Positions 12,693 through 26,069 of a stretch of DNA of 64,000 nt are shown in pieces. Source of the stretch: Branchiostoma floridae (taxonomy: Eukaryota; Chordata; Leptocardii; Amphioxiformes; Branchiostomatidae); assembly GCF_000003815.2 (NCBI RefSeq), contig NC_049991.1, positions 16,372,971 through 16,436,970 on the forward strand, given 5' to 3'. The number at the start of each line of letters is the position of its first letter. Position 1 is the stretch's first letter. The translations under genes were made by a program, and so were the position numbers. A model generated the notes under the pieces. That model was not told the origin of the DNA. It saw nothing but the letters and a program-made list of their open reading frames with translations, and made no database searches.

Positions 12693-13345
12693 GAGTTTGG
12701 AGTCCTCATACCTCCGTGACATATGTAAAGCCTTTCTAAATTTTATACAAATGTCTTCTAAGTTATTTGGTGACATAATTCATGCATAGTGAGGCTTACA
12801 TGCTCACGTCTAAACTTTATCCACAGTTTACATGTCACAAGTATGAAATTACTATAAATATAAAGGAAGTATTTTGTGCAAAATTATTTACTTTTTCCTT
12901 TTGCATTATTATTTTCTAGTAATATTGCACCTTACCTAAATTATATATCTCACATGTAGTGAAGCTTTGTTACAGAAACCACTGGAATTATTGGGAATGT
13001 ATTAATTATGCATATTGATCATGGTTTGCATAATCAGCATCTAATCATATCAATCATCATGTAAGCTAGATACCTTAATTAAACATGAAACCATGAAATT
13101 GTTCTTGATTTGACCTATATGTACATTCCATGACAACACCCTGCTGATCGCAGTACATTGTAGATCATGGTACTGGCAGGGCTATAAAGAACACATAAGT
13201 AATGCAATTTGAGTCCATATTTGCATAATTTGTGTACATCTCCACCTCAACATTAAGTATATCACCAAGACCCATATTTCTATTACTCAGTTATCCTACT
13301 TAAAATACGTCCACAAAAACGCTGCTGAAGTTCCAGAGCAAACTG
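12693..13345 (-). repeat. Dispersed repeat family 1, reverse copy
   Basis: Reads in reverse as the family seen at 1700-2785. It contains the reversed CCTCATACCTCC end near 12,708, TGCATAATT motifs, and the reversed 'gggggccc..' and 'acaaaaacgc' phrases near 13,310-13,350. It is shorter and more diverged than the forward copy. Confidence 0.55.
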
Positions 13346-13667
13346 CTAGGGGGCCCAAAGCACCACCAATCTTCCTTACATCACAAGCTATGTGTCACAC
13401 CAACCAAGGTACTAAGTACCAGACACTGCTACAGTGCAGGTTGGCCACCAGGAGGTCCAAAATCGAGGAGGACCAATTAATAATAATTAGGTCATCAAAC
13501 CAACTTACCAAATTTTATCTCAGTCAACCAAAATGTTCTATTCTGCCGGACACCCACGCACTGCAGAGTAAAACTATTCCTCCATGGAGGTAAGAATATG
13601 CTAGGTACATGCTCCTCCTGTGTATTGAGAAGGAATAATGATGGTGATGATGTTTACAGTTACTCAC

Positions 13668-13728
13668 GGAGTAGAGTAATGAAGAATTCTTCGCGGCCAG
13701 GTAGGAGTCCTCTTGTTCCAGATGCCTT
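13668..13728 (-). CDS. Possible internal exon, unidentified minus-strand gene
   Basis: A 61-nt minus-strand segment is bounded by a good acceptor (TTTCTTTCACTCAG) and a good donor (GTGAGTAAC). It is open in two frames, one reading KASGTRGLLPGREEFFITLL. I do not recognise the protein. With no partner exon this remains a splice-signal-only prediction. Confidence 0.22.
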
Positions 13729-14686
13729 CTGAGTGAAAGAAAGAACGCGCTGATTCACTGCTTGTTTTTCTGAGTGGAATATATGAAGCTCTCGATTTGT
13801 ATTGAATATACTGGGATACAAGCAGTAGATCTAGCCCCCTGCCGAGCCACTAATGTATAGTTTGTGACATCGGATTCCTTGTTGCCACACAGAATGATAT
13901 CCCGTCGACATACCCTTTTCTTTCCGAAATCAGAATCTATCTTTGGTTTCGTTTTTTTTTAACACTTCGGTTGCCATGCATTATAAAGGGCATTATAACA
14001 AGGTATCACGCCGGAGAACTTAATTAGTTTACACCACTGGAGCACAACCCCAGGCGCTGTGAACACTACATCATCAAACCGGCATCAAACAGGGCCAATT
14101 CATTCAACTATCAGCAGGGACGTCACAGCTGCAAACCCTATAGCTATTGAAAAACGATTACAATGTGAAAATGTTCGGCCGCCTTCTCGTAAATAAGGGC
14201 CAATACTATATGATAAGTAAAAGGTATTTTTTCCATCAGTTTGCGGCCCCATTTCCTTTAATTGAGATCATAAGGGAGGAGCGTATGATACTCGCGTTGA
14301 GACAAAATACAATAAGACAAGATACAGATACATCATAAAAATCCTAATACATATATGAACATACATCATCACACACTCATGGAAAAGAACACGTAACAGT
14401 CATTTTTATAGGATAGACGTGTATTAAAAAATATTATTGTGTTATGCGGTTTGTTGTTGATGCCTGTAGAAAACAAACTTCATTTATTGCTTCAATATCA
14501 CCGTATGAAGTCAAGGTACAAAACAGCAACACTGCACATTGACATTCGACGCATTCTTCGGGAATCCAAGTATGGCTATGACCGGTAAACGGTGATATAT
14601 AGACAGTAACGGAACTCAGGTAGGTGTCAAAGGTCAAAAGACTTTCCCGTATGTCTTACCAACCTGCTTCCCTAACGACAGCCCGA

Positions 14687-14722
14687 CCAATCAATTCGGC
14701 TACTTCCCACAAACTAACCAAT
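14687..14722 (+). promoter_or_regulatory. Two CCAAT boxes upstream of TTC30
   Basis: ACCAATC occurs at 14686-14692 and again at 14717-14723, 150-180 bp before the start codon. Paired CCAAT boxes (NF-Y sites) are common in TATA-less promoters of broadly expressed genes. I looked for an RFX X-box, expected for a ciliary gene, and saw no convincing match. Confidence 0.4.
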
Positions 14723-14869
14723 CAGAGACAGGTAATTTGAGGAGCATCGGGGTAGTTGGCATTCCTAGAGACGAAAACGGCGGCGGCAGTGTGGAAAAGT
14801 CTGGTTTTGTTGTGAGGTTTTCTTCAATTTTGATAGGCTAATCCGAACGAGTCACCTGAAAGAAACACC

Positions 14870-17800
14870 ATGGACTCACTACTGCAACCGAAGGAAGGGG
14901 AATACACGGCTACAGTGTATCGAATGGTGAGTTGTGGGTATTTTGAAAGTCTGAAACTTTCAAAGGTCTGACTATCGTATATGATTCGTATCTGTCTCAA
15001 CATGACAAACTTTCCAAAATATTATGTTTTATATTAACTTAAATGTACAGTTTTCGTAAAGTATTTGATACAGTGAACATTGCACATTTATAACAAGGGG
15101 TTCAGTTTGATACATTTGAGTGTGTAAGAACGATGATGATTGTGGCGCAAGACGTTTTTTTGTTGTTATCTTTTGTTTCTGGTAGTGCTGTGTATGTCTC
15201 ATGTACAAAATTCGAGCCCTTGAAATTCATGTGGAAGTTCCAAACTATACCTGAGAAGGAATCAAATAGCTGGCCTCAATGAGGTGTGCGAACTTGCGAT
15301 GTTGGCATCAGCATACTTACTAGTACTATTAATAATACAAAAATGATGTACTAGCTACATCATGTACTGCATATACATATTGCCTGCCTACTTTGTATTA
15401 CACTAAGTTATAGTGTTTACGGTTACTAGTGTATTAAGCCAAAGATCAACGTCAAATCATGCTAGATTTGTTTAGGATAACGCTCAAGACCACTAGCTCG
15501 ACATAACAAATTGCTTTATGTTACCACAGATCAAAGAGGGCAAGTTCATCGATGTCGTCCATCTGCTGAATTTGGAGCTGCAGAGTCATCCCAAGGTAAG
15601 AATTGTCATGGTTTCTTTATGTACTGAAATGATGTAACATTATGTAGTACTGTAAATGCAGAAACTTTTGCGGTGGTTTAATGTTCGCGGTTTTCACGGT
15701 GGCCGCTTTACCACTAACTTAAAACCACCGCAAAAATTTTTCAATAGCAGTAAGAGACTACAGTGCATGGTGCTACTGCAATCCACCTAAGTAAAACCAC
15801 CACGAAAAGTCCTTTTCCCGCTAGCGCGAAATTAGATCCCCGCAAACTTAAATGCATTTACAGTAACCAAGGAGGTTAAATATTACATGACATAATTTAT
15901 GTTTTCAGCATTTACCGTTAGTACAGTACATTGTTTTGTATTATGATTTATGTCTTACCTGTGACGCGAAAACGTTCGATACGGGTGTTCCGGACCGGCT
16001 GATAACTTTCCGTGTTGTATTCTATATTTATGAAACAACCCACAATACTGTTGGTATAACCGTCAGATATGATTTTATTTTTTTGCATCTGATGTGTGAC
16101 ATAGAGATTAGAGGCTTTACACTGTCATATTAATTATGATATGAATCTCTGGGCTACCATGTTGTTTGTTTATTTGTTCTACCTCCTTGTAACACACCAG
16201 GTTTGAAGTGAAGAGTACAAGCCTCATATCTGAATGAATTCTGGCTTAAAGTTGAACCCTGGACCTTTGGGATTTGAATCAAGCACGTTACGCTATATGC
16301 GGGTGGGAATGATGTCAGATGAAAAGCCACCTATCTATTGTAACACTGTGCGTTGTTAATCACATCCACTCCATTCTCCCCAGTCCCGTCCTGCCCTGTC
16401 CCTCCTGGGGTACTGCTACTACCAGCTGCAGGACTTTGTGAATGCAGCAGAGTGTTACGAACAACTTTCCCAGCTGCATCCTGAAGTGGACGACTATAAG
16501 CTGTACCATGCCCAGTCCCTGTACAAGGCCTGTATGTACCAGGAGGCCACCAAGGCTACCTTCACTCTGGAGAGTCAAGCTTACCAGGCTAAGGTACGGA
16601 CATAGTCATCATCATCATCATCGTGTCAGTCAGACATTTTCCAGTGCAGAACCTCGCACACAATCTTCATAATATACCTTGAATGGGCTCTGCTAAACTG
16701 AACCGACGACATTTGCATGAAAATAAGTGAGCTGAGCTGTAAAACCCAATGTCAGAAACTAGACATTTATGGTGACACTGTATCATTGGTATGTACGGTT
16801 TTGATACTAAGAGATACTGAGAGCAGGGATTTTCATGTCATGACCACTTAATTCCTGTTTTTTTTAGATCCTGAAGCTTCAAGCAGCCATCAAGTATGGA
16901 GAGGAGGACCTGTCTGGGGCAAAGGTTAGCAACTTGTCTTTAATTTTCATCTGTGAGTAAGCTTCAGTGCTCAGCTTAGCAGCTGGGCTGTCAGTTATTA
17001 CCTTACAAGATGTTATTGTAAAGCAGTTAGGTGAGTGTTAAAAAACTACTACCCAGAAGGGCTGAATGGTAATGGTTTGGAGCAGCGGCGATTTGGCGCG
17101 TACAAGTGTCCTTAATATGACAATCGCCCCAGATTCGGCCATACACTGTAGGACTGTAAGGCATGTTTCACTCACACAGAGAAGGACCCTTGCTCTTTTT
17201 GCAAGTGTGGTCGGTTCTTTGGATCAGATTTTAGATTACTTCAAAATGATAGATCTACAAAATGCACAAAAAGCATGAACCACATCGAGGCATGGAGCAT
17301 TTAAATCAGGAAGATGTACATGTTGATAACTTGTTATGGTATACTTACCTTAAATCTTTGATCCTCCTACTGTGTAGTGTAGTGTCAGTAGTACTTGGGG
17401 AATATTCTGCCCCTTTGTTGTTATCACTGAAGAAAATGTTTGGAATTCTTTCCACAGAGCCTTGTGGAACAAGGTCCATCTGAAGACCCTGACACAGATA
17501 TCAACCTTGGCTGTCTCCTCTACAAGGTGAGCTTACACATACATACACATGTGCATAGAAGTGTCCTGTTGAGGGACTATAAACTGGAAATTCCACCCAA
17601 CATTGGAACCAAGAAGGAACATTGGCATGGACACAAAACTGTCAAAATTAACAAAGTTGTCTGTTTGTAGCCAGTGCTGCTTGTTTGGTCTCCTATTAAA
17701 GGTTAATTGACTAAAACCTGATAACTGCATAAAATCCACTGAAAAATCAGTCATGCAATTAACAGGATTCTACTGTAGTATTGATTGATACACTGGACAA

Positions 17801-20800
17801 AATTGACTGCCCAAAATACAGAAGTACAGTAAACCTTCCTTGACCTTTTAGATATTCTGACATGAATCCCTGTCCCTATTTATGTTATAGGAGGGGCGTT
17901 ATGAGGAGGCGTGTCATAAGTTCACCACTGCCATGCAGATCCTCGGTTACAAAGCTGGTGAGTTTCTTTCTCATATTGCCTTTATTTTCAAATAATGCTC
18001 TATCAGTATCAATCCTGAAGAGGGTGACAGTGATCATTGAAATTTTGATCTGTGTGTACTTTTGTGTTGAAAGAAGGTTTAGCATTCAATGATTAATACC
18101 AACACAGATGAGCTTCCATGATATTGCTGATATTGTAGAGGTGCCTTTATTTTGCTGTCTTGCCTTTGTTTTCAACTATTGCTAATAAAGTAGAAGTGTT
18201 AATATTAAAGAAAAATATCACAATGAATGCATTTGTCCAAATGTCTGCACTAAAACCTCAACCAGAATCTTTCTTAAGTTTGCACAGATAAAAACAAATC
18301 TCAGTTTCAGTATTCTTCTGAGCTCTCATGTTTGTCTCTTCTCTCAGATCTATCCTACAACATAGCCCTGTGCTACTACAGCATGAGACAGTATGCACCA
18401 GCCCTGAAACACATAGCAGACATCATAGAAAGGGGAATTCGAGACCATCCAGGTAGGATATATACATTTTATAGTTACCATTTACGATAACGTACTTGAA
18501 CACATCACAGAGTTGCAGTGAAGCCAAACATACTTACGAGTCATCAGTAAAATTGACGTTTCTGTTGAAGTGACATATTACGTTCTATACTCAACAGTAA
18601 ACATGCAATGCATATACATGAAGGACATTTTAAAAGCCTGTAACTGTATATATGAATAGGAATCATGGTAAACGTATGTACAGGTGTAGTTTGTATGCTC
18701 TAATGAGCATATCTTTGTATCTTTAATAGGAGATGTGAAATACTAGTACCACAGGAAAACCAAAACCAAATTCTGTGAAAAGGATAAATGTTGGTTCCAG
18801 ACGGAAGAGAACTTCTTGTATAAAACAGCTTATATTACCTTAGATACCTGCGGTGTAAAATAGACTCAGATGACATGTACTGTATTCACCCCACAGAGTT
18901 GAGTGTCGGCATGACAACTGAGGGGATTGATGTGAGGAGTGTTGGGAACACACTCATTCTGCATGAGACGGCTCTTATAGAGGCCTTCAACCTCAAGGCA
19001 GCCATAGAACACCAGCTCAAGAACTGTAAGTACTCAACTATCTACTCTACTTCTGACTACCTTGTTTTTGTCTTCTACAAAACATTTACAGTTTTCAAAC
19101 ACAATTCAATCTTTTCTACGATATTAAATTTGGAGATTACTTCCAGACATTTTGAGTGACATCCATCACTTTTCAGTGTCACTAGAGTGAACTGCCAGGA
19201 GTAAATATTGACGTGTGAGATGTATTTGGAAAAAAACGTTATAGTTCAGTTGAACATGATTAGACCACTGACTCATTCTGCCAGTGATGATCAATCACAC
19301 AAACATATTTTACAGTTCTCTTCAAGAGGTAAGTATGTTCATTGATTTTCCCTTTCTGTAGTATTATGGATTGTATGAAGTTAGTTTTGCTTTGCAGCAT
19401 ACTGGATCACACACAACAGATACATTGCACTGAATGGTTAAAAAATGACACCTAGTACAGGTCTGCATTACATGTACAGGAAAATCTACCACTTATGGAA
19501 TGTCCTTCCCATACATCTACTTTATACTTAAGGCATTGCTACATTATTGTCCCCAGTATCAGCCCCAGCAGGAGAGGCAGCCATCAGGATCCATGGTATA
19601 CTACACCTGCACAGCTGTGTCACATGTTATAGTACACAGTAACAGTAACAGGGGATAGGGTGAAGGAATGTGGTAGCTAGAAGAGTGGTGGCCTGAAATC
19701 TATCCTACTCTAGTTTCTGTTTGGTCCAACTGTCACTTCCACACGGAAAAGGAGCAGACTGAGCTAGGATAGCATCAAGAGAAGTGGCACTTCATGGGCA
19801 AAGATTAAGCTTAATGCACAAATGCATGTGCTGTACTTAAATTGAATATTGACAAAACAGCTTTGGACTATTGGAGAATTTGCACTGCAAATTTGTTACC
19901 ACGGCTTACGTAAATTCACATTTCCTTCATTCACAATATGCCAAATGGGATACCAACATAGGGTGCACATGAAAACCACCATCAGTATTGTCAGAATTTA
20001 GGAAATGATATATGTACCACTCAAGACAATGCATGGTTGAAAACATGTACACTGTTGGAGCAAAACTTCCCGATGCACTTCTGCCACTAGCTTCTTTGTT
20101 GTCACATTTCTTAGCATGGCAATCTAAGGGCTGCAGCGGCACACTCTTCTTTCCAGGGTCGGGATAAGGAACACGTTCTTTTACAGTACTTCACACTAGA
20201 CAGTATTCATCCCTGTTTTAGCTGTTGGGTTTATCTAGTCTGCTACTTGTTTGTTTGTTTGTTTGTTTATTTCAATCTCCATTAGACTGTACAAATTGCA
20301 TGTAACTTCTATTATTCCTGGAGTCCATACAAAATTGCAGAAAATCAAAAAAGTCAAATAACATTACATATAAACATAAGTTTGAATCAAGTATAACATG
20401 AAGAACATAATCTGAGATTTGAATCAAATCAGTGAACTTAAAGATAATGAGGAGGGGTCAGAGGTCATCCCAAAGGGACTAAAAGAAACCCAGCAGCTAC
20501 AATAGGAATGAATACACAACTCTACCACAAGTATTGGTACAATAACACCCTTCACCAAATGTCACGAATTCACGTTTTATCTGTTCTGACAGTGGCTACA
20601 GTGGGTCTGACATTGATGCCTGTGGTGCGATAGATGTCAGTTAGCTGAGGAATGAGTCCACCACTCTACTACTGTAAATGCAGAAATTTTCACGGTGGTT
20701 TTATGTTTGCAGTTTTCGCATAGCCAATTCACCACCAACTTAAAACCACCACGAACATTTTTCCATGGCAGTAAGAGACTGCAGTGCATGGTGGTACCGC

Positions 20801-23800
20801 GAACTTAAAACCACTGCAAACATTTTTCCAAGGTAGTAAGAGACTGCAGTGCATGGTGCTACCGCGAACTTAAAACCACTGCGAACAGTCTTTTTCCCAC
20901 TACCACGAAACTTAAGGCATTTACAGTACATGTATAAACTGATAGTGGTTAACGTCACCCTGTATTTTGTACCGTCACACAGACGAGGCAGCCAAGGAGG
21001 CCCTGACGGACATGCCACCCCGAGCAGAGGAGGAGCTTGACCCGGTGACCCTACATAACCAGGCCCTGATGAACATGGACAACAACCCCACGCAGGGCTT
21101 CGAGAAGCTGCAGTTCCTCCTGCAGCAGAACCCCTTCCCTCCGGAGACGTTTGGCAACCTGCTCCTGCTGTATATCAAGTATGAGGTGAGAGGACGTCTT
21201 TCCTTCTCTTTTATAATTTTCTTCTTTGGGCTTGGTTCTCTCATTGTAAGCCCAGGTTCTTGCCCTGATAAACAACACTCTTGATGTCGGACATTTCTTC
21301 TTTTAGCCCTGTAACAGTTGTCCTGTTTGTGTCTGAAGGCAGCCTGGAGATTATGTACCATCCCCTGTAGTGTCATGACTTGTACCGCCAGCGCTTGTTT
21401 CTCCCATTGTAAGCGTAGGTTCTTGCTCTGAAAAAATAGAAGATAACACTCTAGATGTCCGACATTTTCTTCTTTCTCATTCTACAAGTTGTCAAGATGT
21501 ATACTGATTTCTGTGTCCTCCACAGTACTATGATCTTGCAGCAGATGTCCTTGCAGAGAATGCTCACCTCACATACAAGTATCTCAGTCCCGTAAGTACT
21601 CAGTATGATTAATACTAATATTTTGTGTACCAACTTGTCTTTTGAATCTTGTATTGGTTTTCTTTAACCAAAGCATGTTATTCAACATTACATACTGTAA
21701 ATGCAGAATTGTTCGCGGTAGATTTATGTTCGCGGTTTTCGCGGTGGCCACTCCACTGCGAACTTAAAACCACCGCGAACATTTATCCATTATATTATGT
21801 GGCTACAGTCTACTGTGAACTTATAACCACAGAGAAAACTCCATTTTCCTGCTACCGTGAAAGTAAATCCATTTACAGTAAACTGTAATTCTGTATATAC
21901 ATGTATGTGTTATGTTTGACACATCAAGAATGTATGCCAGATAGGTTAAATTCAGTAAGACTTGAATGGATGGGTGTTTTCTTCTCTTTCAGACATTGTA
22001 TGACTTTATGGATGCAGTGATCACGTGTCAGACTGCACCAGAAGAGGCCTACAGAAAGCTGGATGAGATGGCGTCCAAGCAGACTGACCAGCTCAGAAAA
22101 CTCACCAAGCAGGTAGGGCACAGCATCACCAGGAACATACTCATTTAGTCATCCTAGTGTTCCTGTATCAGGTCAAGAAAAAGAATGAGAAAATGTGAAA
22201 GTCAAAACTCATATATGCGGGTATGTAGTTCCGTTTTTCTACATTCAAGCTACATTGAAGCAAAATAGGTAGATGAATGCTTGGAATATCCATATGGTGG
22301 ATTAGTAATGATTTCTTATTCTCCGGAAACCTGCAGGTACAAGAAGCCAGGCAGAACCATGATGATGAGTCTGTCAAGAAAACTGTTAACGAGTATGATG
22401 AGGCATTAGAAAGGTGAGTGTTTCAGTCTCAGTATACAAATTTCCAGGACACAAAGGCATGAAACCTTACCATGAAAGTTCATTTGTGTTGGTAAACAGC
22501 ATCATAAAGGACTAGACTTTTCAAACCAACACTAGACTTAATTGGGACTTCTAAAGAAAAATATGACTGAACTCATCAACCTTCTGGGATTTTGACCTTG
22601 TCTACAGATACAGTGTTCAGGAGACTTTATGTGGATACACTGACAAACCTCTGTGTTAGCAGAGCTCAGACGTACATGTAGGAGGTCAGAGAATCTCATT
22701 TTTAGTACACGTGTCACCAATATATGTCTTTTTTACAAGGAGCAAATGTCCTTAGGCCACACAAAAATTAATCAGTTGGTTCTCGGATTTTAAGAAATAT
22801 TTTTCAAAAAACCCTTTACTGGAAAAACACAATGATAATCAAGACTGAGGACCAGGTATGTGCCTTGGTACACTCAGTTTTATGGGTTGAATACAACGAA
22901 TGTCATATTCAAGTTTTCCTCCCTACCCTCTAGCTTTATGATATCGTCTTGCTATATTTTCACTTAAAAAATACGAGAACCAAGAAATTCAATTGGTATG
23001 GCCTTAGAACCATATTGTATATTCTAAAGTGGCAATGCTTAAACCTTTGCTTGAATCAATCTCCAAGCCAAAGTCAAATATGTAACAGTGTTTTTATCCT
23101 AATGATGATTTACCCCAGGTACATCCCCATCCTGATGGCACAAGCGAAGATCTACTGGGACCTGGAGAACTACTCGCAGGTGGAGAAGATCTTCCGCAAG
23201 TCCGTGGAGTTCTGCAACGAGCACGAGATGTGGCGACTCAACGTGGCGCACGTCCTCTTCATGCAGGAGAGCAAGTTCAAGGAGGCCACAGGGTTCTACG
23301 AACCAATCGTCAAGAAGCACTACGATAATGTAAGAAGCACAGGCCTGGCTGTACCTTGATTCTTGAAATTTTCACAGTGATTTTATGTTTACAGTTTTAA
23401 CAATGACGTCTTCTCCGCAAACATAAAACCACTGGTATTTTCATTTTCATATTCCTTTTGTGAATTATAAACAGTCCATTTATTCAAATATCTGTGGACT
23501 TTGACAAATGAAGGCCAGACATCCAGGCAATAAGATACACAATGAATATTTTCTCAAGCAATTGCAAGTAGACTTGATTCCTAACTTTGAAAAGTTAGTA
23601 CCAATTGCTTGACTGAATTTTGTATTGTGCTACCTGACATGATTTGTGCTGATTTGTGTAATGCATTTGTCAACAATGCATTTTATATTACAAGATTTTC
23701 AAAGAAAAACATAAAATACAATTGCATTGTTGTTGACAAATTTAGATAGACTTTTTACATCATCATTTTGTAAAAGACTAAATCTACCGTGACCACGCTC

Positions 23801-25587
23801 AGCTCACAAGCAGTTCCCTTCTCTCCATCAGATTCTCAATGTCAGTGCTATAGTGCTGGCCAACCTCTGTGTCCTACATTGAGAAAATCCCATGACCACG
23901 CTCGGCTAACAAGCAGTTTTCTTCTCTCCATCAGATTCTCAATGTCAGTGCGATAGTGCTGGCCAACCTCTGTGTGTCCTACATCATGACCAGTCAGAAT
24001 GAGGAGGCAGAGGAACTGATGCGGAAGATTGAGAAGGAGGAGGAGCAGGTGGCTTATGATGACCCAGATAAAAAGATCTACCACCTCTGCATTGTCAACC
24101 TGGTTATTGGGTAAGTATGTGACTTGAAGACAGGGGGAAAATTTTAGACTATGCATGATGACATTTTTTTATAAACTAGTGGACATACCAACTAATAAGT
24201 AATACTAGCTTAATAGGAAAGTACAAAAAAAGTCATGCCTTCAAGTACCAGAGTTATCAACCTAGCATTGATGCTTGAAAAAATTGTGTTTTTCTTGATT
24301 GCATCCTCATAAGATAGCTTTAAACAATGTTTGCAATGAGACGTGCAAAGGTTAGTTGTGACAGGTTGTTCAGTGTGTTGTACAGAAGGGCTGTTGTACT
24401 GCCTATACAGATAAAGACATGTTCAAAGAACAACTCTTGAACAGCAGTGGATTAGTCTGATTTTTTACAAGCTGTAAATGGTGGTACATGTCATCCAAGC
24501 TGCTGCATAATGATCAAATCAAATCATGCTATTGATTAACAGTTTCTTGTTTTCTTTGATTACAGGACACTATATTGTGCCAAAGGAAACTATGAGTTTG
24601 GCATCTCCAGAGTTATCAAAAGCTTGGAACCCTACAATAAGAAGGTAGGTTGCTAAGGTCTCCTGGGTTTGATCTACCACTATAATTTGGTCACTGTACC
24701 ATCTTCAAAATCTTATAATTTTGAGGCCTCATTAAGACCTACCCACATACCAAATATCAAGATAGTCAGCCTGGGCGTTCTAGAGTTGTGGTGTTGACGG
24801 ACAGATAGATAGACACACACAGAACATAACCCTCTGGGTAAAGGTAACTGGTTTCTTTTCCCTTCAGCTTGGTACGGACACCTGGTTCTACGCTAAGCGC
24901 TGCTTCATGTCCCTGCTGGAGAACATGGCCAAACACATGATCATGCTGAGGGACAGCATCGTGCAGGAGTCCATCCAGTTTCTGGAGCACTGCGAAGGTT
25001 GGTCATAGATCTACCTTGATGTAAAAAGTCATCAATCTTTAGAATGGTTTATTCAAACACATACATATTTAGCTATTCTAAAACAACATTGCAGCCTGTT
25101 ATACCTTGCTGTAAAACTAGCCAACTGAAGTTAATTTTAGTCTTAAAATAGCAACCTTAACATATACAACATAACATACTTGTCAACAATCTTTTGCAAG
25201 GTTTTAATTGTAAGTAATTCATGATGATTTTTTTTTCTTTGTAAAATGTCTGGTGGCTTGCTGACAAGAGTCATGCTGCAAATTGCAGTACAATGAACCA
25301 AAATTTCACACAGAAAAATTGGTTGAACATTGCAATACACTTTCTTAGACTTGATTGATAACTGAGCATCAGCTGCTGCTTCTTGCTACATATTCTTGTG
25401 TGTGAAGAGATTTCTCCAACAATAGTAATAACAATGGCGCATGTACACCTGTTCTCCAGCCTATGGCAAGGATGTGGCAGCTGTTGTAGAACAGCCATTA
25501 GAAGAGGAGCCCATGCACGAAGGACGGAACACTGTCACGTTCGAGGCACGGCTTCTCAAGGCGCTGTTTCTCGAGCTTCTGGCATGA
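14870..25587 (+). CDS. TTC30: Tetratricopeptide repeat protein 30 (IFT70), IFT-B ciliary transport subunit
   Basis: 17 coding exons give 649 aa: 14870-14926, 15530-15595, 16384-16593, 16868-16924, 17458-17526, 17891-17957, 18348-18452, 18897-19025, 20983-21185, 21526-21591, 21993-22112, 22337-22413, 23119-23329, 23935-24110, 24566-24644, 24868-24997, 25460-25587. All junctions are GT/AG and every phase agrees. The product matches animal TTC30A/B along its whole length (human ~665 aa): LGYCYY and LYKAC near the start, GMTTEG and RSVGNT (~216-229), MPPRAEEELDPVTLHNQALM (~261-280), FPPETFGNLLLLY (~303-315), MAQAKIYW (~414), NVAHVLFMQE (~450), YIMTSQNEEAEELM (~495), VIKSLEPYNKK (~554) and EQPLEEE in the last exon. 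In known systems IFT70 is a TPR superhelix wrapped around IFT52 in IFT-B and is needed for cilium assembly and tubulin glutamylation. The start has a good context (ACACCATGG) and an in-frame TAG 36 nt upstream. The C-terminus diverges from the human ending. Confidence 0.95.
15648..15865. mobile_element. MITE, TACTGTAAATGCA family, copy A (TTC30 intron 2)
   Basis: Ends TACTGTAAATGCA and TGCATTTACAGTA are inverted repeats. The interior is a second pair of complementary segments (gcggtggttt..gttcgcggttttcacggtgg and cttaaaaccaccgc), so the whole element can fold. 218 bp, no coding capacity. Confidence 0.85.
20245..20270. repeat. (GTTT)n microsatellite
   Basis: About six tandem GTTT units in TTC30 intron 8. 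Confidence 0.9.
20670..20928. mobile_element. MITE, TACTGTAAATGCA family, copy B (TTC30 intron 8)
   Basis: Same ends and interior as copy A, 259 bp. It is longer because a segment containing AGTAAGAGACTGCAGTGCAT is tandemly duplicated. The right end lies only about 55 bp before the acceptor of exon 9 (20983). Confidence 0.85.
21234..21480. repeat. Tandem duplication inside TTC30 intron 9
   Basis: The segment CTCATTGTAAGCCCAGGTTC..GATGTCGGACATTTCTTC (about 21,238-21,300) recurs as CCCATTGTAAGCGTAGGTTC..GATGTCCGACATTTTCTTC (about 21,403-21,473), a period near 165 bp with divergence. Confidence 0.7.
21693..21880. mobile_element. MITE, TACTGTAAATGCA family, copy C (TTC30 intron 10)
   Basis: 188 bp with TACTGTAAATGCAG at the left and ATCCATTTACAGTA at the right, and the shared GTTCGCGG/CCGCGAAC interior. 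Confidence 0.85.
23360..23450. mobile_element. Degenerate MITE fragment, same family (TTC30 intron 13)
   Basis: Contains decayed versions of the family interior (ttttcacagtgattttatgtttacagtttt and cgcaaacataaaaccactg) but has lost both end repeats. Confidence 0.55.
23791..23879 (+). pseudogene. Ghost copy of TTC30 exon 14 (partial tandem duplication)
   Basis: The 3' end of intron 13 plus the first ~45 bases of exon 14 are present twice, offset by 103 bp. The outer copy keeps a usable acceptor (CTCTCCATCAG at 23821-23831) and reads ILNVSAIVLANLCV, but it has lost 2 bp (CTGTGTCC versus CTGTGTGTCC). It then hits a stop after LH and has no donor. The inner copy at 23935 is the intact exon. If the outer acceptor were used, the message would carry an early stop. 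Confidence 0.85.
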
Positions 25588-26069
25588 GATTTTCCCAAGT
25601 GTTATGTCGTCCACAATATAATAATTCACATACTTCTTACACCATCTTACAAAATATATAGAACAGCTGTATTGCATACACCTGAGCAGATGTAAAACTG
25701 ACACATATCAGTCAACTGACGTTAAAAGAATACTTCGACTTGACATTCCTTATTATTTCAGAAAAAGTAGCTTTGCTTGCTTTATTATTACTGTAAAAAT
25801 AGAATGTTTTTAAATCATAAGTTGTGTTGGCCTGGATGTAAATATGAATTGAGTGAGCCAACTCTTATTAGATGTAAATCTATTGCATTAAAAAATTTGA
25901 ATAGAAGCAAGGAACAATACAAATGTATTCATCATACTTAAAAAGGTACAAGATGTCTGTACACCCATTTATCAAAGCACTTCTCCGTCATGTGGTGTAT
26001 CCCATAATGACCCAGGTTCTTGCACTATAACTGTATCTACATTTAGCTATATTTGGATATGTTGGATCA

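Noticed and set aside
14640-14869. RFX X-box expected in a ciliary gene promoter
   Set aside because: No site fitting the paired half-site consensus was visible; only CCAAT boxes were.
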